Assembly: GCA_016793095.1 (NCBI GenBank)
Contig: JAEUJQ010000005.1
Span: 62,001 to 126,000 of the forward strand
DNA length: 64,000 nt
Origin: Myxococcaceae bacterium
GTDB taxonomy: Bacteria > Myxococcota > Myxococcia > Myxococcales > Myxococcaceae
Direction of reading: 5' to 3'
Shown here: in pieces, positions 18,246 through 26,935 of the stretch
How the letters are laid out: each line of letters begins with the position of its first letter
Position numbering within the stretch: position 1 is the stretch's first letter
Position numbers and translations under genes: made by a program
Notes under the pieces: generated by a model
Database searches by the model: none
The model's input: only the letters and a program-made list of their open reading frames with translations
What the model was told of the DNA's origin: nothing

Positions 18246-19928
18246 TCAGATGCTCAATCGCAACAGCACGCCCGCCTGCGCGATCGGCGGGCCAAAGGCA
18301 GAGGCGTTCGGGATCTGGCTCGCCAGCTCGGACGGCAGGGTGAAGCGCAGCTCGCCCCCTTTCTGCCCGTAGAACACGGCGCCGAACACCTGCACGTTCA
18401 GGTACGTCAGCACGCGGAACGTGACGTCCATGCGGGCGAGCCCCGAGATGTCGTTCAGGTTGAGCAGGTTGGTCGCGCTGACGCTGATCCACGGGAAGCC
18501 CGGAATGCCGGGCGCCGACGCGATCAGCGCGAGGTAGTGGCGCCCCCCGTACAGCGGGATCTGCTGCACCGGGTCGGGCGTGAGGCGCAGGATCCCCTGG
18601 GCGATGAAGAGGCCCGCCTGGTATTCCACCGGGTTCGAGTAGCCCGCGGGGTTGTAGAAGTACTCCGCCGCGAGGATGCCGAAGTTCTTGTCGGTGTAGT
18701 TGAACTGCCACGACAGGCCACCCGACACCTGAGCGTAGATGCCGGTGCCGCGGCCGATCGTCACGTCGTACTTCCCCAGCTCATCCGAGTACGCCGCCCC
18801 GAAGTCCTCTCCGAGCAGCGCGTTGCGCAGGCCCGCGTTCTGCGCCGCGTCGAGGAACGACTGGAACTTCGTGTCCGACGGAGCGCGGGTGATCACGAAG
18901 TCGCGCCCGCTGCGGATCGCGACCTCGCCGTACACGTCGAACGGGCCGATGGGCAGCGAGATGTCGGCGGCGTACCGCGGGCGACGCCCGTTCATCCACA
19001 CTGCGCCCAGCCCCAGCTCGGCCTGCCACACGACGAACTCGGCCCTGAGCGCGCCGCCGAGGTTGCCGAGGGTGAGCTGGGAGTTCCCCACACCGATGTT
19101 GTCGAAGAGCCCGTAGCCGTAGAAGTTCCAGCCCAGCTTCTCCACCGGCACGTGGACCTTCACCATGTTCACGCCGAGGCGAACGTCGAACGGGTTGAAC
19201 GGATCGCGCGGCTGCGAGTTGAGGTAGTCGGTCGGGTACCAGATGCGCGCCGTGCCCCAGCGGACCTTCTGACGCCCAACGGTGAGGTAGACGGTGCGCG
19301 CGATGTCGAAGCGCAGCCACAGCTGATCGAGCACGACCGTGGGGTTCTGCGCCGTCGCGCCGGTGAGCCCGACGCCGCCCGCGCCCGGCAGGGTGAACGT
19401 GCCCATGCCCATGTTGGCCATGTCGTTCATCGTCATCATGGTCGAGGTGTTGGTGGTGGCCGTGGCCGCGGGACGCGAGGGGTCGTATTGCAGGCGCGCG
19501 ACGGCGTAGGCGCGCAGACGATCCGTGGGCCGCCCGTCCATGTAGGCCTCGAGCAGCATCGGCAGGCTGACGGGCTCCTTCGCCAGCGTCTTGCCCTCCT
19601 GGAAGAGCACCTGCCCGAACATGTTCAGGTTCGCGCCGATCTTCAGCGGGTCGCTCTTCACCTCGTCGGTGTCGAACTTGCTCTTGCTCGAACCCATCAG
19701 CTCCGACACGTCGCGGTCCACGCCGCCGTCGGGCACCAGCGAAACCTGGGTGGGCGAGTCCGACCCGAAGAGCTCACTGTCGGTCGGCCGGCTGGTGGTG
19801 CCTGCGTCGGCTCCCGTCGTCGGCGTGGGCTCGCCGAAGAGATCAGCCTCGTTCGGCCGGTCCTGCGCGAGCGTGACGAGCGGAGCCAGACACAGCGCCG
19901 CGACGAACAACCCCCGATGCGCGATCAT
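18246..19928 (-). CDS. Outer-membrane beta-barrel protein of an ABC export operon
   Basis: 560 residues with a signal peptide (to about 'TLAQ', residue 22). A disordered N-terminal stretch repeats a short motif: 'ADLFGEP', 'SELFGSD', 'SELMGSS'. The rest alternates aromatic and glycine residues as in 16- to 18-strand barrels ('LWLRFDIARTVYLTVGRQKVRWG', 'YGLFDNIGVGNSQLTLG') and ends with Ile preceded by 'VLLRLS', compatible with BAM insertion. It is the last gene of an operon with a LolA-like protein and an FtsX-type ABC transporter, so it is probably the outer-membrane acceptor or channel of that pathway. Homology to the DUF1302 group is possible but not shown. Confidence 0.7.
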   Translation of the reverse strand: MIAHRGLFVAALCLAPLVTLAQDRPNEADLFGEPTPTTGADAGTTSRPTDSELFGSDSPTQVSLVPDGGVDRDVSELMGSSKSKFDTDEVKSDPLKIGANLNMFGQVLFQEGKTLAKEPVSLPMLLEAYMDGRPTDRLRAYAVARLQYDPSRPAATATTNTSTMMTMNDMANMGMGTFTLPGAGGVGLTGATAQNPTVVLDQLWLRFDIARTVYLTVGRQKVRWGTARIWYPTDYLNSQPRDPFNPFDVRLGVNMVKVHVPVEKLGWNFYGYGLFDNIGVGNSQLTLGNLGGALRAEFVVWQAELGLGAVWMNGRRPRYAADISLPIGPFDVYGEVAIRSGRDFVITRAPSDTKFQSFLDAAQNAGLRNALLGEDFGAAYSDELGKYDVTIGRGTGIYAQVSGGLSWQFNYTDKNFGILAAEYFYNPAGYSNPVEYQAGLFIAQGILRLTPDPVQQIPLYGGRHYLALIASAPGIPGFPWISVSATNLLNLNDISGLARMDVTFRVLTYLNVQVFGAVFYGQKGGELRFTLPSELASQIPNASAFGPPIAQAGVLLRLSI

Positions 19929-19937
19929 GATGAGGCC

Positions 19938-20702
19938 TCAGCGGCTCTTCGACTCGAGCCACGCCTTGGTGAACATGTTCTGATCGAGCGCGTTGAGATC
20001 GACGGCCTTGAACAGGACCAGCGTCGAGTTCGACTTCTCGATCTCGTCGAAGATGCGGATCTCTCCAGGGAACCAGAGCTCGGCGTTCTTCGACTGCGAG
20101 AACAGCTTCTGCCACTTCGGATAGTACGAGGTGCGCGCGAGCTTGCCCGACAACGCGAACTCCTGCCGCTTCAGGATGTTGTGGTTCGCCTTGTCCACCC
20201 AGAGCTTCTGCACGGGATAGGCGACGTCGAAGCCCTCCTTCACCTTGAGCTCGAGGAGCACCGTCTCGAACTTGCCCAGCTTCTCTTCACCACCGAAGGA
20301 CGGCTCGAACTCTTCGGCGAGGCGCGACTCGTCGAAGTCCGAGCGCCGCGTGTTGGTGCCGCCGATGCGCTCCCGCTCGGTGGTACGATCCCACTTCCCG
20401 GTGCCGGGGTCATAGGTCCACAGGTTCTTGTCGAGGCGCAGAATGCCCTTGCCCTCTTCGCTCTTGGGCTTGCTGAAGAGCAGCATCAGCTTGTCGTCGG
20501 CGTCGCGGCGGTAGACGAGCACCTCGCGCACGACGTCGGCTTTGTCCTTCTCCTTCTGCTCCAGGTAGACGAGGGCCTTGTAGTCGCCGCCATTGCGCTG
20601 GCGGTCGTCGATCTCTGCGAGCAGCTTCACCAGCTCGGGCTTCTCCATCGCCGCCGCGGACCGCGCAGTGAGAAAGAGGACGGCGAGAATGAGCGTGCGC
20701 AT
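19938..20702 (-). CDS. LolA-like outer-membrane lipoprotein-sorting family protein
   Basis: 254 residues with a signal peptide (MRTLILAVLFLTARSAAA). The mature part has the half-barrel pattern of the LolA/LppX superfamily ('DKLMLLFSKPKSEEGKGILRLDKNLWTYDP', residues about 65-95; 'LWVDKANHNILKRQEF'). These periplasmic proteins carry a lipid or lipoprotein acyl chain in a hydrophobic cavity. The start at 20702 lies 5 nt after the permease stop. Place in the operon between inner-membrane ABC permeases and an outer-membrane barrel fits a shuttle role. Confidence 0.75.
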   Translation of the reverse strand: MRTLILAVLFLTARSAAAMEKPELVKLLAEIDDRQRNGGDYKALVYLEQKEKDKADVVREVLVYRRDADDKLMLLFSKPKSEEGKGILRLDKNLWTYDPGTGKWDRTTERERIGGTNTRRSDFDESRLAEEFEPSFGGEEKLGKFETVLLELKVKEGFDVAYPVQKLWVDKANHNILKRQEFALSGKLARTSYYPKWQKLFSQSKNAELWFPGEIRIFDEIEKSNSTLVLFKAVDLNALDQNMFTKAWLESKSR

Positions 20703-20707
20703 GTTGG

Positions 20708-22021
20708 TTACCCCACGTGAGACATCGCGGTGACTGGCTTGAGCCGCGCCGCGCGGAAAGAAGGAATGATCGAGATGAGGGTGATGGCTCCGGTGATGAA
20801 GCCGATGGCGAACACGATCCATCCCGGGGTGGGCGTCACGATCAGCTTCTCGCTCATGAGCACCAGCTGGGCGCCCTTGGGCAGCTGAATGGCCGCGGCG
20901 TTGAGCGCTGCCGTGAGGGCGCCGCCGATGAGCACGCCCAGGCCGGTGCCCATCAACCCCAGCAGGAAGCCCTCGGTGACGAACATCGCCAGCACGCTGC
21001 GGCGCTGCATGCCGACCGCGCGAAGGGTGCCGATCTCGCGCGTCCGTTCGCGAATCGAGATCCACATCACGTTCATGATGCCAACGCCGATGATCACGGT
21101 GAGCACGAAGATGAGGGTGGTGGCCGCCACGGTGAGAATGGTGACGAACCACTGCACGAACGCGGTCTCGTCTTCCCAGTTGGTGATGTCGAGCTTCTGC
21201 CCCGTCCACGACTCGCGGTTCACTCCGTCGAACTTCATCCAGAAGGGGCGCGGGTCGTTGTCGAGCAGCTCGAAGCCGGCCTCGGCGAACGACTTGCGCA
21301 GCCCCTCCTGCACCGGGCGCAGCTTCGAGAGATCCTTGAGGTAGATCTGCAGCGCGCCGGTGGTCTCGTCGTTGAGCTGGTACAGCTTGCGCAGCCCCTG
21401 GTCGTTCATGAACGTGTTCCAGCTCGAGAGCATGCCGATGTTGCCGGCGATCGCGACCACCGTGACGTCGATGGTGTTGTTGGTGCCCTTGTACGTGGGC
21501 GCCGAGAAGGTGAGGCGGTCGCCGACCTTCACGTCGAGCTTCTTCGCCTGCTCCTCGAACAGCAGCAGCCCGTCGGGGCGCTTGAGATCGTCGAGCGAGC
21601 CGCTCTTGAGGTTCACCACCTTGAGGAAGCCGGGCTCATTGGCGATGTCGATGCCGCCGATGCCCACCTGCATCGAGCCGCTGTCGCTGATGAGCTTGGC
21701 CCAGCCGCGCCCGCGCTGGACCACGTAGTCGAGGTCCTTCACGTCGCGCCGCACGATCTCCATCAGTTGCTTGTACTGGGTGACGACCGGCGACGACGAG
21801 CTCGCCGTCGACTTGTAGAAGCCCGCGACGTTGACGTGGCCGCTCATCAGCGTCGTCGCCGACACCAGGAGCGTCTCCTTCATGCCGACGTAGATGCCGG
21901 CGAGCGCCACCAGCAGGGCCGTGACCACCGCGATCGCACCGCCGAGCAGGGACGTTCGAATGCGGTGCTGGAACAGGCTGCGGAACGCGATGAGCCACAT
22001 CATCGGATCGAAGATCGTCAT
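20708..22021 (-). CDS. FtsX/LolC-type ABC transporter permease (small)
   Basis: 437 residues, the MacB/LolCE layout: TM1 near 20-45 ('TSLLGGAIAVVTALLVALAGIYVG'), a periplasmic domain of about 240 residues, then three TM segments in the FtsX domain ('VTILTVAATTLIFVLTVIIGVGIM', 'EGFLLGLMGTGLGVLIGGAL', 'GWIVFAIGFITGAITLISII'). The cytosolic coupling loop 'RTREIGTLRAVGMQRRS' is the family signature. It pairs with the larger permease and the ATPase upstream. Mechanotransmission rather than substrate channelling through the membrane is the known mode of this class. Confidence 0.88.
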   Translation of the reverse strand: MTIFDPMMWLIAFRSLFQHRIRTSLLGGAIAVVTALLVALAGIYVGMKETLLVSATTLMSGHVNVAGFYKSTASSSSPVVTQYKQLMEIVRRDVKDLDYVVQRGRGWAKLISDSGSMQVGIGGIDIANEPGFLKVVNLKSGSLDDLKRPDGLLLFEEQAKKLDVKVGDRLTFSAPTYKGTNNTIDVTVVAIAGNIGMLSSWNTFMNDQGLRKLYQLNDETTGALQIYLKDLSKLRPVQEGLRKSFAEAGFELLDNDPRPFWMKFDGVNRESWTGQKLDITNWEDETAFVQWFVTILTVAATTLIFVLTVIIGVGIMNVMWISIRERTREIGTLRAVGMQRRSVLAMFVTEGFLLGLMGTGLGVLIGGALTAALNAAAIQLPKGAQLVLMSEKLIVTPTPGWIVFAIGFITGAITLISIIPSFRAARLKPVTAMSHVG

Positions 22022-22025
22022 GGGT

Positions 22026-24149
22026 TCACTCGTCGGCCTGCATCGCGCGCAGCGGGGAGATGCGTGTCGCGATGACGGCGGGGAAGAGGGTGGAGAGCAG
22101 GGTGACGAGGAAGATGATCACCAGGGCCACCACCAGGTTGGTGGTGGACAGCTCGGGCAGCAACCGTGGACCCGAGAAGAAGAAGTAGGCCACGTCGTTG
22201 GGCGCGGGAATGCCCTTCGCGTGCAGCCAGGCCATCGCCGCCGAGCCCAGCAGAATGCCGACGCCTCCGAAGATCATGCCCAGCACACCGGACTCGGTCA
22301 GCACCATCGTGAGGATGAGCGAACGCTGCGCGCCGATCGCCCGCATGGTGCCGATGGTCTGCGTGCGCTGGATCGTCGCCATCATCATCGCGTTGTTGAT
22401 GATCACCATCGCGATGCCGAAGATGAAGAGGACCGCGAGGATCAGCACGCCCCGGAAGAAGTTGATCACCTGCCCCAGAATGCCCGACGCCTGCTGCCAC
22501 GAGACGGCCTTGATCTCGAGCTGCTGCGCGGAGGCCGTGGCGTTGATGGTCGCGAGGGTCTCGCTCAGCCGGCTGGCGTCCTTCAGCATCACCGCCGCGT
22601 TCAGCACCACGCCTCCGTTGATCTCGGCCTCGGTGTAGACGCGCTTGACGAGGTCGTCTTCACGCAGTCGCCGTCCGGCCCCGGTGAACGTCTTGTCCTC
22701 GTCGATGATGCCGGGGGTCGCCTCAGCGACGACCGTGTTGCCCTCTCCGAAGAGCGCGTCTTCGGCGTTCTCGCGGTTCACGGCCCTGGCCCCGGTGTCA
22801 CGTTGGAGCTGGGCGAGCTCCTCCTTCTTGTCGGCGGTGAGGTAGCCGTAGAGATCGCGGAAGCTCATCAGATCCATCAGGCTGGTGCCCCCGGCGAGCG
22901 GCGACTTCTCGAGGCCCGTGAAGGCGAAGGTGCCGTAGACCCGGACGTTGACCGCCTGAATCGCGCCGCCCTTGCTGAAGGCCTTGATGGTGAGGGTGTC
23001 GCCGATGCGCACGCGGTACAGCTCCACCAGCGGGGCGAGCTGTTCGTAGAAGAAGCGGTGCCGGTCCTCGAGGTTCGCGTCGGTGGTGTCGAAGAAGGCC
23101 GAGAGCAGGGCGGTGAGATCGCCCTCGGTGCTCTGGAGGTAGCCCTGCAGCCGCTTCGTCGCTTCGGCCGTCTTGAGATCGTCGAGCTGCAGCACGAGAT
23201 CGCGTGTCTGCGCGCGGTTCTCCTTCACGAAGCGCTTGAGCTCGTCGTCGGTGGCGATGAGGCGCCCGTTCGCTCGCGCGTCCTTCAGCTTGTCGAGCCG
23301 GCGCGCGTTCTTCAGCTTCATCTGATCCTCGTACATCAGCTTCGCGATCAGGAAGCCGCGCTGGCCCTTCGGTACCTTCGTGCCATCGACGATCTGCATG
23401 CGATCGAATGACTCCTGGAACCGATCGAGGTCGGTGCCGAGGTAGCGCAGGAACATGAGCTGCGCGTCGGTCACCTGCGGCGCGATCTTGTTCTCGAGGA
23501 ACTCGAGGGAGCCCCACGTGTCCTTCTCGAAGTCATGCCAGAACGCGTCCTTCGAGACGCGCTCGACGGCGGCCACGACCTCGGGGTCGATGGCCTCGGC
23601 CTGGAGGATGGCCTGCGCCTTCTTCTGATCGGCCTCCAGCACGCGGATGATCTGGCGCACGTGGCGCCGCGTCGCGGTGATGCGCGCGTCGAGCTCCTCA
23701 CGCGACAAGTCCCTGAGGCGCGGGTCATCGAGCTGGCCTTCACGCGCCTTGTAGAGGTTGCGAAGGCGCTCGAGGGTGACGTCGACGATGTTGCCGGCCG
23801 TGATGAGGGCGCCCGACGAGCCCATCGGCACGACCTCTTTGACGTTGTCGAGCTGCTCGAGGGTCTGTTTGATGCGCGGGAACTCGGTGACCGCCGAGAG
23901 ATCCTGATCGCCGCCCATGCCGCCGTAGAGCGCCAGCTCGTCCTTCGACTTCGACGAGTAGAGCTGAATGTGGCCTGCCACCGAGCCGACCACCGAGCGC
24001 GCCATCGCGTCGTTCAGGCTGTCGAGCAGCCCCCCGACCACGACGAAGAGGAACGTGCCGGCGAGGATGAGCCCGCCGATGATCAGGTTGATGGGGCTGG
24101 CGAGGAGGTTTCGCCACGCGATCTGGATCAGCATCCCGAGCCGGCTCAC
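22026..24149 (-). CDS. FtsX/LolE-type ABC transporter permease with large periplasmic insert
   Basis: 707 residues, GTG start one base after the ATPase stop. TM1 at about 15-45, three C-terminal TMs ('VINFFRGVLILAVLFIFGIAM', 'GVLGMIFGGVGILLGSAAM', 'LVVALVIIFLVTLLSTLF') and the coupling loop 'RTQTIGTMRAIGAQRS'. The periplasmic region is about 500 residues, roughly twice the usual size. Its extra part is helical and charged ('DELKRFVKENRAQTRDLVLQL'), likely a coiled stalk that could reach or hold the LolA-like partner. The function of the insert is inference. Confidence 0.87.
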   Translation of the reverse strand: MSRLGMLIQIAWRNLLASPINLIIGGLILAGTFLFVVVGGLLDSLNDAMARSVVGSVAGHIQLYSSKSKDELALYGGMGGDQDLSAVTEFPRIKQTLEQLDNVKEVVPMGSSGALITAGNIVDVTLERLRNLYKAREGQLDDPRLRDLSREELDARITATRRHVRQIIRVLEADQKKAQAILQAEAIDPEVVAAVERVSKDAFWHDFEKDTWGSLEFLENKIAPQVTDAQLMFLRYLGTDLDRFQESFDRMQIVDGTKVPKGQRGFLIAKLMYEDQMKLKNARRLDKLKDARANGRLIATDDELKRFVKENRAQTRDLVLQLDDLKTAEATKRLQGYLQSTEGDLTALLSAFFDTTDANLEDRHRFFYEQLAPLVELYRVRIGDTLTIKAFSKGGAIQAVNVRVYGTFAFTGLEKSPLAGGTSLMDLMSFRDLYGYLTADKKEELAQLQRDTGARAVNRENAEDALFGEGNTVVAEATPGIIDEDKTFTGAGRRLREDDLVKRVYTEAEINGGVVLNAAVMLKDASRLSETLATINATASAQQLEIKAVSWQQASGILGQVINFFRGVLILAVLFIFGIAMVIINNAMMMATIQRTQTIGTMRAIGAQRSLILTMVLTESGVLGMIFGGVGILLGSAAMAWLHAKGIPAPNDVAYFFFSGPRLLPELSTTNLVVALVIIFLVTLLSTLFPAVIATRISPLRAMQADE

Positions 24150-24150
24150 C

Positions 24151-24900
24151 TCACGCCCTCGCTTCCGCCTGGGGCGCCTCGCCGAGTGACAGCGCGTGCT
24201 CGACGGCCTCGCGCGCCGACACCCGCTCGAGCACCTTGCCGTCGGCCAGCCGGATGACGGCGTTCGCGTGCTGCATCACCTTGTGGTCGTGGGTGGAGAA
24301 GATGAAGGTGGTGCCCTTCTGCTGGTTGAGCGTCTTCATCAGGTCGATGATCTGGTTGCCGGTCGTCGAGTCGAGGTTCGCGGTCGGCTCGTCTGCGAGC
24401 ACGAGCAGGGGGTCGGTCACCAGCGCGCGCGCCACGGCGACCCGCTGCCGCTGACCGCCCGACAGCTCGCTGGGCCGGTGCTTCGCGTGCGTGTGCAGCC
24501 CGACCTGCTCGAGCAGCTGCATCACCTTGTCGCGACGCTCCTTCGCGCCGAGCTTCCGCTGGAGGAGGAGCGGGAACTCGACGTTCTGGAAGAGGGTGAG
24601 CACCGAGACCAGGTTGAAGGACTGGAAGATGAAGCCGATGGTGTTGAGGCGGAGATCGGTGAGCTCCCGCTCCGACAGCTTCGCGGTGTCCTTGCCCGCG
24701 ACCTCGACGACGCCGCGGGTTGCCGTGTCCACGCAGCCGATCAGGTTCAGCAGCGTCGTCTTCCCCGAGCCCGACGGACCCGCGATCGAGAGGAACTCGC
24801 CCTTCTGGACCTCGAGCGAGACGCCGCGGAGCGCCTGCACGACGGTGGTTCCGAGCTGGTACTCCTTGACGACGTCGCGGATGGAGACGATGGCATTCAT
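24151..24900 (-). CDS. LolD/MacB-type ABC transporter ATPase
   Basis: 249 residues. Walker A 'GPSGSGKTT' (41-49), Q-loop 'FIFQSFNLVSVLT', signature 'LSGGQRQRVAVARAL', Walker B 'LLVLADEPTANLD', H-loop 'FSTHDHKVM'. It powers the two FtsX-type permeases downstream, and its TGA is separated from the next GTG by one base. ATG 24900 starts 'MNAIVSIRDVVKEY'; the further upstream frame has no coding character. It is divergent from the T3SS-like locus with about 190 nt between them. Confidence 0.92.
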   Translation of the reverse strand: MNAIVSIRDVVKEYQLGTTVVQALRGVSLEVQKGEFLSIAGPSGSGKTTLLNLIGCVDTATRGVVEVAGKDTAKLSERELTDLRLNTIGFIFQSFNLVSVLTLFQNVEFPLLLQRKLGAKERRDKVMQLLEQVGLHTHAKHRPSELSGGQRQRVAVARALVTDPLLVLADEPTANLDSTTGNQIIDLMKTLNQQKGTTFIFSTHDHKVMQHANAVIRLADGKVLERVSAREAVEHALSLGEAPQAEARA

Positions 24901-25032
24901 GGGTAGGGAGTCCGTAGCGCAGCGGGAACGCGAGAGGATGAAGAATCGTGAACGTGCAGAGCCGCTGTTCTTACGGGCAGCCGCTGCGATTGCTTCGCTG
25001 AGTGCGCCGATCGGGCTGTTTGCGCTTGCAGA

Positions 25033-25061
25033 TTGATGGTGAGGAGCGATTCCTCTAGCGT
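25033..25061 (+). promoter_or_regulatory. Candidate sigma-70-type promoter of the T3SS-like locus
   Basis: TTGATG (25033-25038), 17-nt spacer, TAGCGT (25056-25061), 31 nt before the preferred start of the HEAT-repeat gene. Four of six bases match at each box. It is the first possible promoter of the plus-strand locus. Confidence 0.4.
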
Positions 25062-25092
25062 GCCGCCCTCCACGATGACGGAGGGGCCCGCG

Positions 25093-25899
25093 ATGTCCTT
25101 GAAGGAAGAGGCGATCGCAGAAAAGCTGGCGGAACTCGAGCCCGCGTGGGCCGGTCGCCCGAACCTGTTCGAGAAGGAGATCAGCGCGAAGGACGCGAAG
25201 GCGATTCGCGCACGCCTCACCGATTCCCTGCCGGCCGTGCGCGGTGACGCCGCGGAGGCCCTGGGACGCCTGAAGGAGCTCTCCGTCGTGGGCGAGCTGA
25301 AGGCCCTCCTCGCCGATGCGGATCCTACCGTTCGCCGCTCCGCCGCCATCGCCCTTGCCTCGCTCGGAGACGAGCAGCTCGCGAAGGAGTTCGTGAAGGG
25401 CCTGCTCGACGCGAGCGCGAAGGTCGTCGCCGGCGCCGCAACGGCCCTGGGCCTGGCAGGCTACAAGGCCGCCGTGCCGTATCTCCTCAAGGCCTACCGG
25501 ACCGAGCACCCCCGGGTCGCGGCTGCGATCGCCACCGCCCTCGGCCAGCTCGGTGACCGGCAGGCGGTGCCGTGGCTCGTACAGGCCCTGAAGACCGGCC
25601 TGGCCCCTGTCGAAGCGGCGGCGGCCCTCGGACAGCTCAATGATCCAGCGGCGACCCGGCCCCTCTGCGACGCCCTCTCACACGATCTTCCGGCCTTGCG
25701 CGCTGCCGCCGCGCGTTCGCTGGGCCGGCTCGCCAGCGCGGGCACCGTCGACTTCGTCTTGAAGGACCAGGCGCTGTCATCTCTCCACAAGCTCACCAAC
25801 GACGCAGACGAGCGGGTGCGCTTCTGCGCCGCCCTGGCCCTCGCGGGCTTCGGCGACCCCGTCGGTCAGCAACAGCTCACGCAGCTCCTCGCCAACTGA
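25093..25899 (+). CDS. HEAT/PBS-lyase-repeat protein, first gene of the T3SS-like locus
   Basis: 268 residues. I choose ATG 25093 because GGAGGGG lies 7 nt before it; an ATG at 25075 is possible. The protein is a solenoid of about six HEAT-like repeats ('LPAVRGDAAEALGRLKE', 'DPTVRRSAAIALASLGDE', 'RVRFCAALALAGFGDP'). Such solenoids bind proteins. It has no signal or membrane segment. It heads the plus-strand locus, 17 nt before the next gene, so a chaperone or adaptor role in secretion is reasonable but unproven. Confidence 0.75.
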   Translation: MSLKEEAIAEKLAELEPAWAGRPNLFEKEISAKDAKAIRARLTDSLPAVRGDAAEALGRLKELSVVGELKALLADADPTVRRSAAIALASLGDEQLAKEFVKGLLDASAKVVAGAATALGLAGYKAAVPYLLKAYRTEHPRVAAAIATALGQLGDRQAVPWLVQALKTGLAPVEAAAALGQLNDPAATRPLCDALSHDLPALRAAAARSLGRLASAGTVDFVLKDQALSSLHKLTNDADERVRFCAALALAGFGDPVGQQQLTQLLAN

Positions 25900-25916
25900 A
25901 CCCACCAGGAGAACGC

Positions 25917-26183
25917 ATGGCAGCCCGCCGCAACGAAGAGCCTTCCCGTCAGCCGATGCCTCAGCCCGAGTACCCCGCGATCGCCACCTTCGTCGACAAG
26001 GCCGAGAAGGCCGACATCGACGCACTCTTCGACGCCCTGAAGAACGGCCTCACCACGATGAAGGGGCCCAAGGCGGACCAGGCCAGGAAGGTCACGAAGG
26101 CCATCGAACGCACAGAGGAGCTGATGTCGCACCTTCTTCAAGTGCGCGAAAAGATTGCCTCTGAGCGGAAGGGCAAGCGCTGA
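25917..26183 (+). CDS. Small helical-hairpin protein of the T3SS-like locus
   Basis: 88 residues, unrecognised. After a proline-rich start (about 20 residues) come two predicted helices ('EKADIDALFDALKNGLTTMK' and 'ARKVTKAIERTEELMSHLLQ') joined by a 'GPKADQ' turn. This size and shape is seen in T3SS needle co-chaperones and needle subunits, but there is no convincing motif for either. GGAG precedes the ATG. It is probably co-translated with the HEAT gene. Confidence 0.55.
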   Translation: MAARRNEEPSRQPMPQPEYPAIATFVDKAEKADIDALFDALKNGLTTMKGPKADQARKVTKAIERTEELMSHLLQVREKIASERKGKR

Positions 26184-26196
26184 GGAGGCGGGTCTC

Positions 26197-26224
26197 GCAA
26201 CTTGAGATGCCGTTGGACGAGAAT
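26197..26224 (+). promoter_or_regulatory. Shared locus promoter motif, copy 1
   Basis: GCAACT (26197-26202), 16 nt, GAGAAT (26219-26224), 77 nt before the gene at 26302. The same two boxes with identical spacing occur before the genes at 28757 and 41579. The -10 side reads GACGAGAA, resembling the sigma-28 -10 sequence GCCGATAA at 6 of 8 positions. Confidence 0.5.
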
Positions 26225-26301
26225 GAGAGCACAGGGCGGCGCTGGCAGGTGCCGGCGGAAGCAAGACCCTGACACTTCACGCAGCACCCTCGGAGGATTC
26301 C

Positions 26302-26835
26302 ATGGCCGTCAATCGCATTGATTCGACCCCCGCTCGCATCTCCACCAACTTCACCGTCTCCAAGCAGACCCAGGGCGTGGACTTCGGCCAGCGCATGCAG
26401 GCTGGTCTCGCCAACGCTGGAAACGCGCTCGCTTCAGGCGTCGGCCTGCTCGGCAACGCGATCCCCGGCGGCGGCATCGTCTCTGCCGCGATCTCGTCGG
26501 TCTCCAACCACATCGGCGGCCCGTCGTCGGGCGCCTACGCCTCGACGGGCATGGTGAACGTCGGCGGCGGCACCGGCATCAACACCACGGTCGGCGGCAA
26601 CACCGGCGGCCCGATGGTCGGCGGCGCGGGCCCGAGCCCCAACTTCTCGGCCGGCGTCTCGGCGAACGACGTGGGCATGGGCAACCAGGCCATCTCGGGC
26701 ATGAGCGGCGAGATGAGCAACATGCTCCGCCTGCAGTACCAGATGCAGCGCGAGAACATGACCTACACGTCCATCTCGAACGTGATGAAGGGCAAGCACG
26801 ACACCGTGAAGAACACCATCCAGAACGCGCGCTAA
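26302..26835 (+). CDS. Candidate secreted subunit with needle/rod-like C-terminus
   Basis: 177 residues, no signal peptide. Residues 1-60 are mixed and amphipathic, 60-135 very rich in Gly/Ser/Thr/Asn, and the last 40 form a helix. The end, 'SNVMKGKHDTVKNTIQNAR', lines up without gaps against the C-terminus of PrgI/MxiH needle subunits as I remember it (pattern SN..K...D.....IQN.R). Needle subunits are only about 80 residues, so this would be an extended variant; an inner-rod relative is also possible. Strong GGAGG site, own motif upstream and a hairpin downstream suggest high expression. Function is inference. Confidence 0.55.
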   Translation: MAVNRIDSTPARISTNFTVSKQTQGVDFGQRMQAGLANAGNALASGVGLLGNAIPGGGIVSAAISSVSNHIGGPSSGAYASTGMVNVGGGTGINTTVGGNTGGPMVGGAGPSPNFSAGVSANDVGMGNQAISGMSGEMSNMLRLQYQMQRENMTYTSISNVMKGKHDTVKNTIQNAR

Positions 26836-26864
26836 GCGCAGGATGATTCGAACGGCAGTCTTCG

Positions 26865-26892
26865 AAGGGCGACCGGAAACGGTCGCCCTTTG
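26865..26892 (+). terminator. Strong hairpin after the needle-like gene
   Basis: AAGGGCGACCG (26865-26875) and CGGTCGCCCTT (26880-26890) form a perfect 11-bp stem with a GAAA tetraloop, 29 nt after the stop. The T-run is short (TTTG). It could end most transcripts or protect the 3' end of a high-level mRNA. Confidence 0.7.
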
Positions 26893-26935
26893 TGCTATTC
26901 AGCGGCTCGTTCCCAACCTCGAAAGGACCCGCGTC

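Noticed and set aside
26840-26860. tRNA T-arm-like stretch GATTCGAAC
   Set aside because: No acceptor, anticodon or D-arm can be drawn around it; it is the leader of a terminator hairpin.
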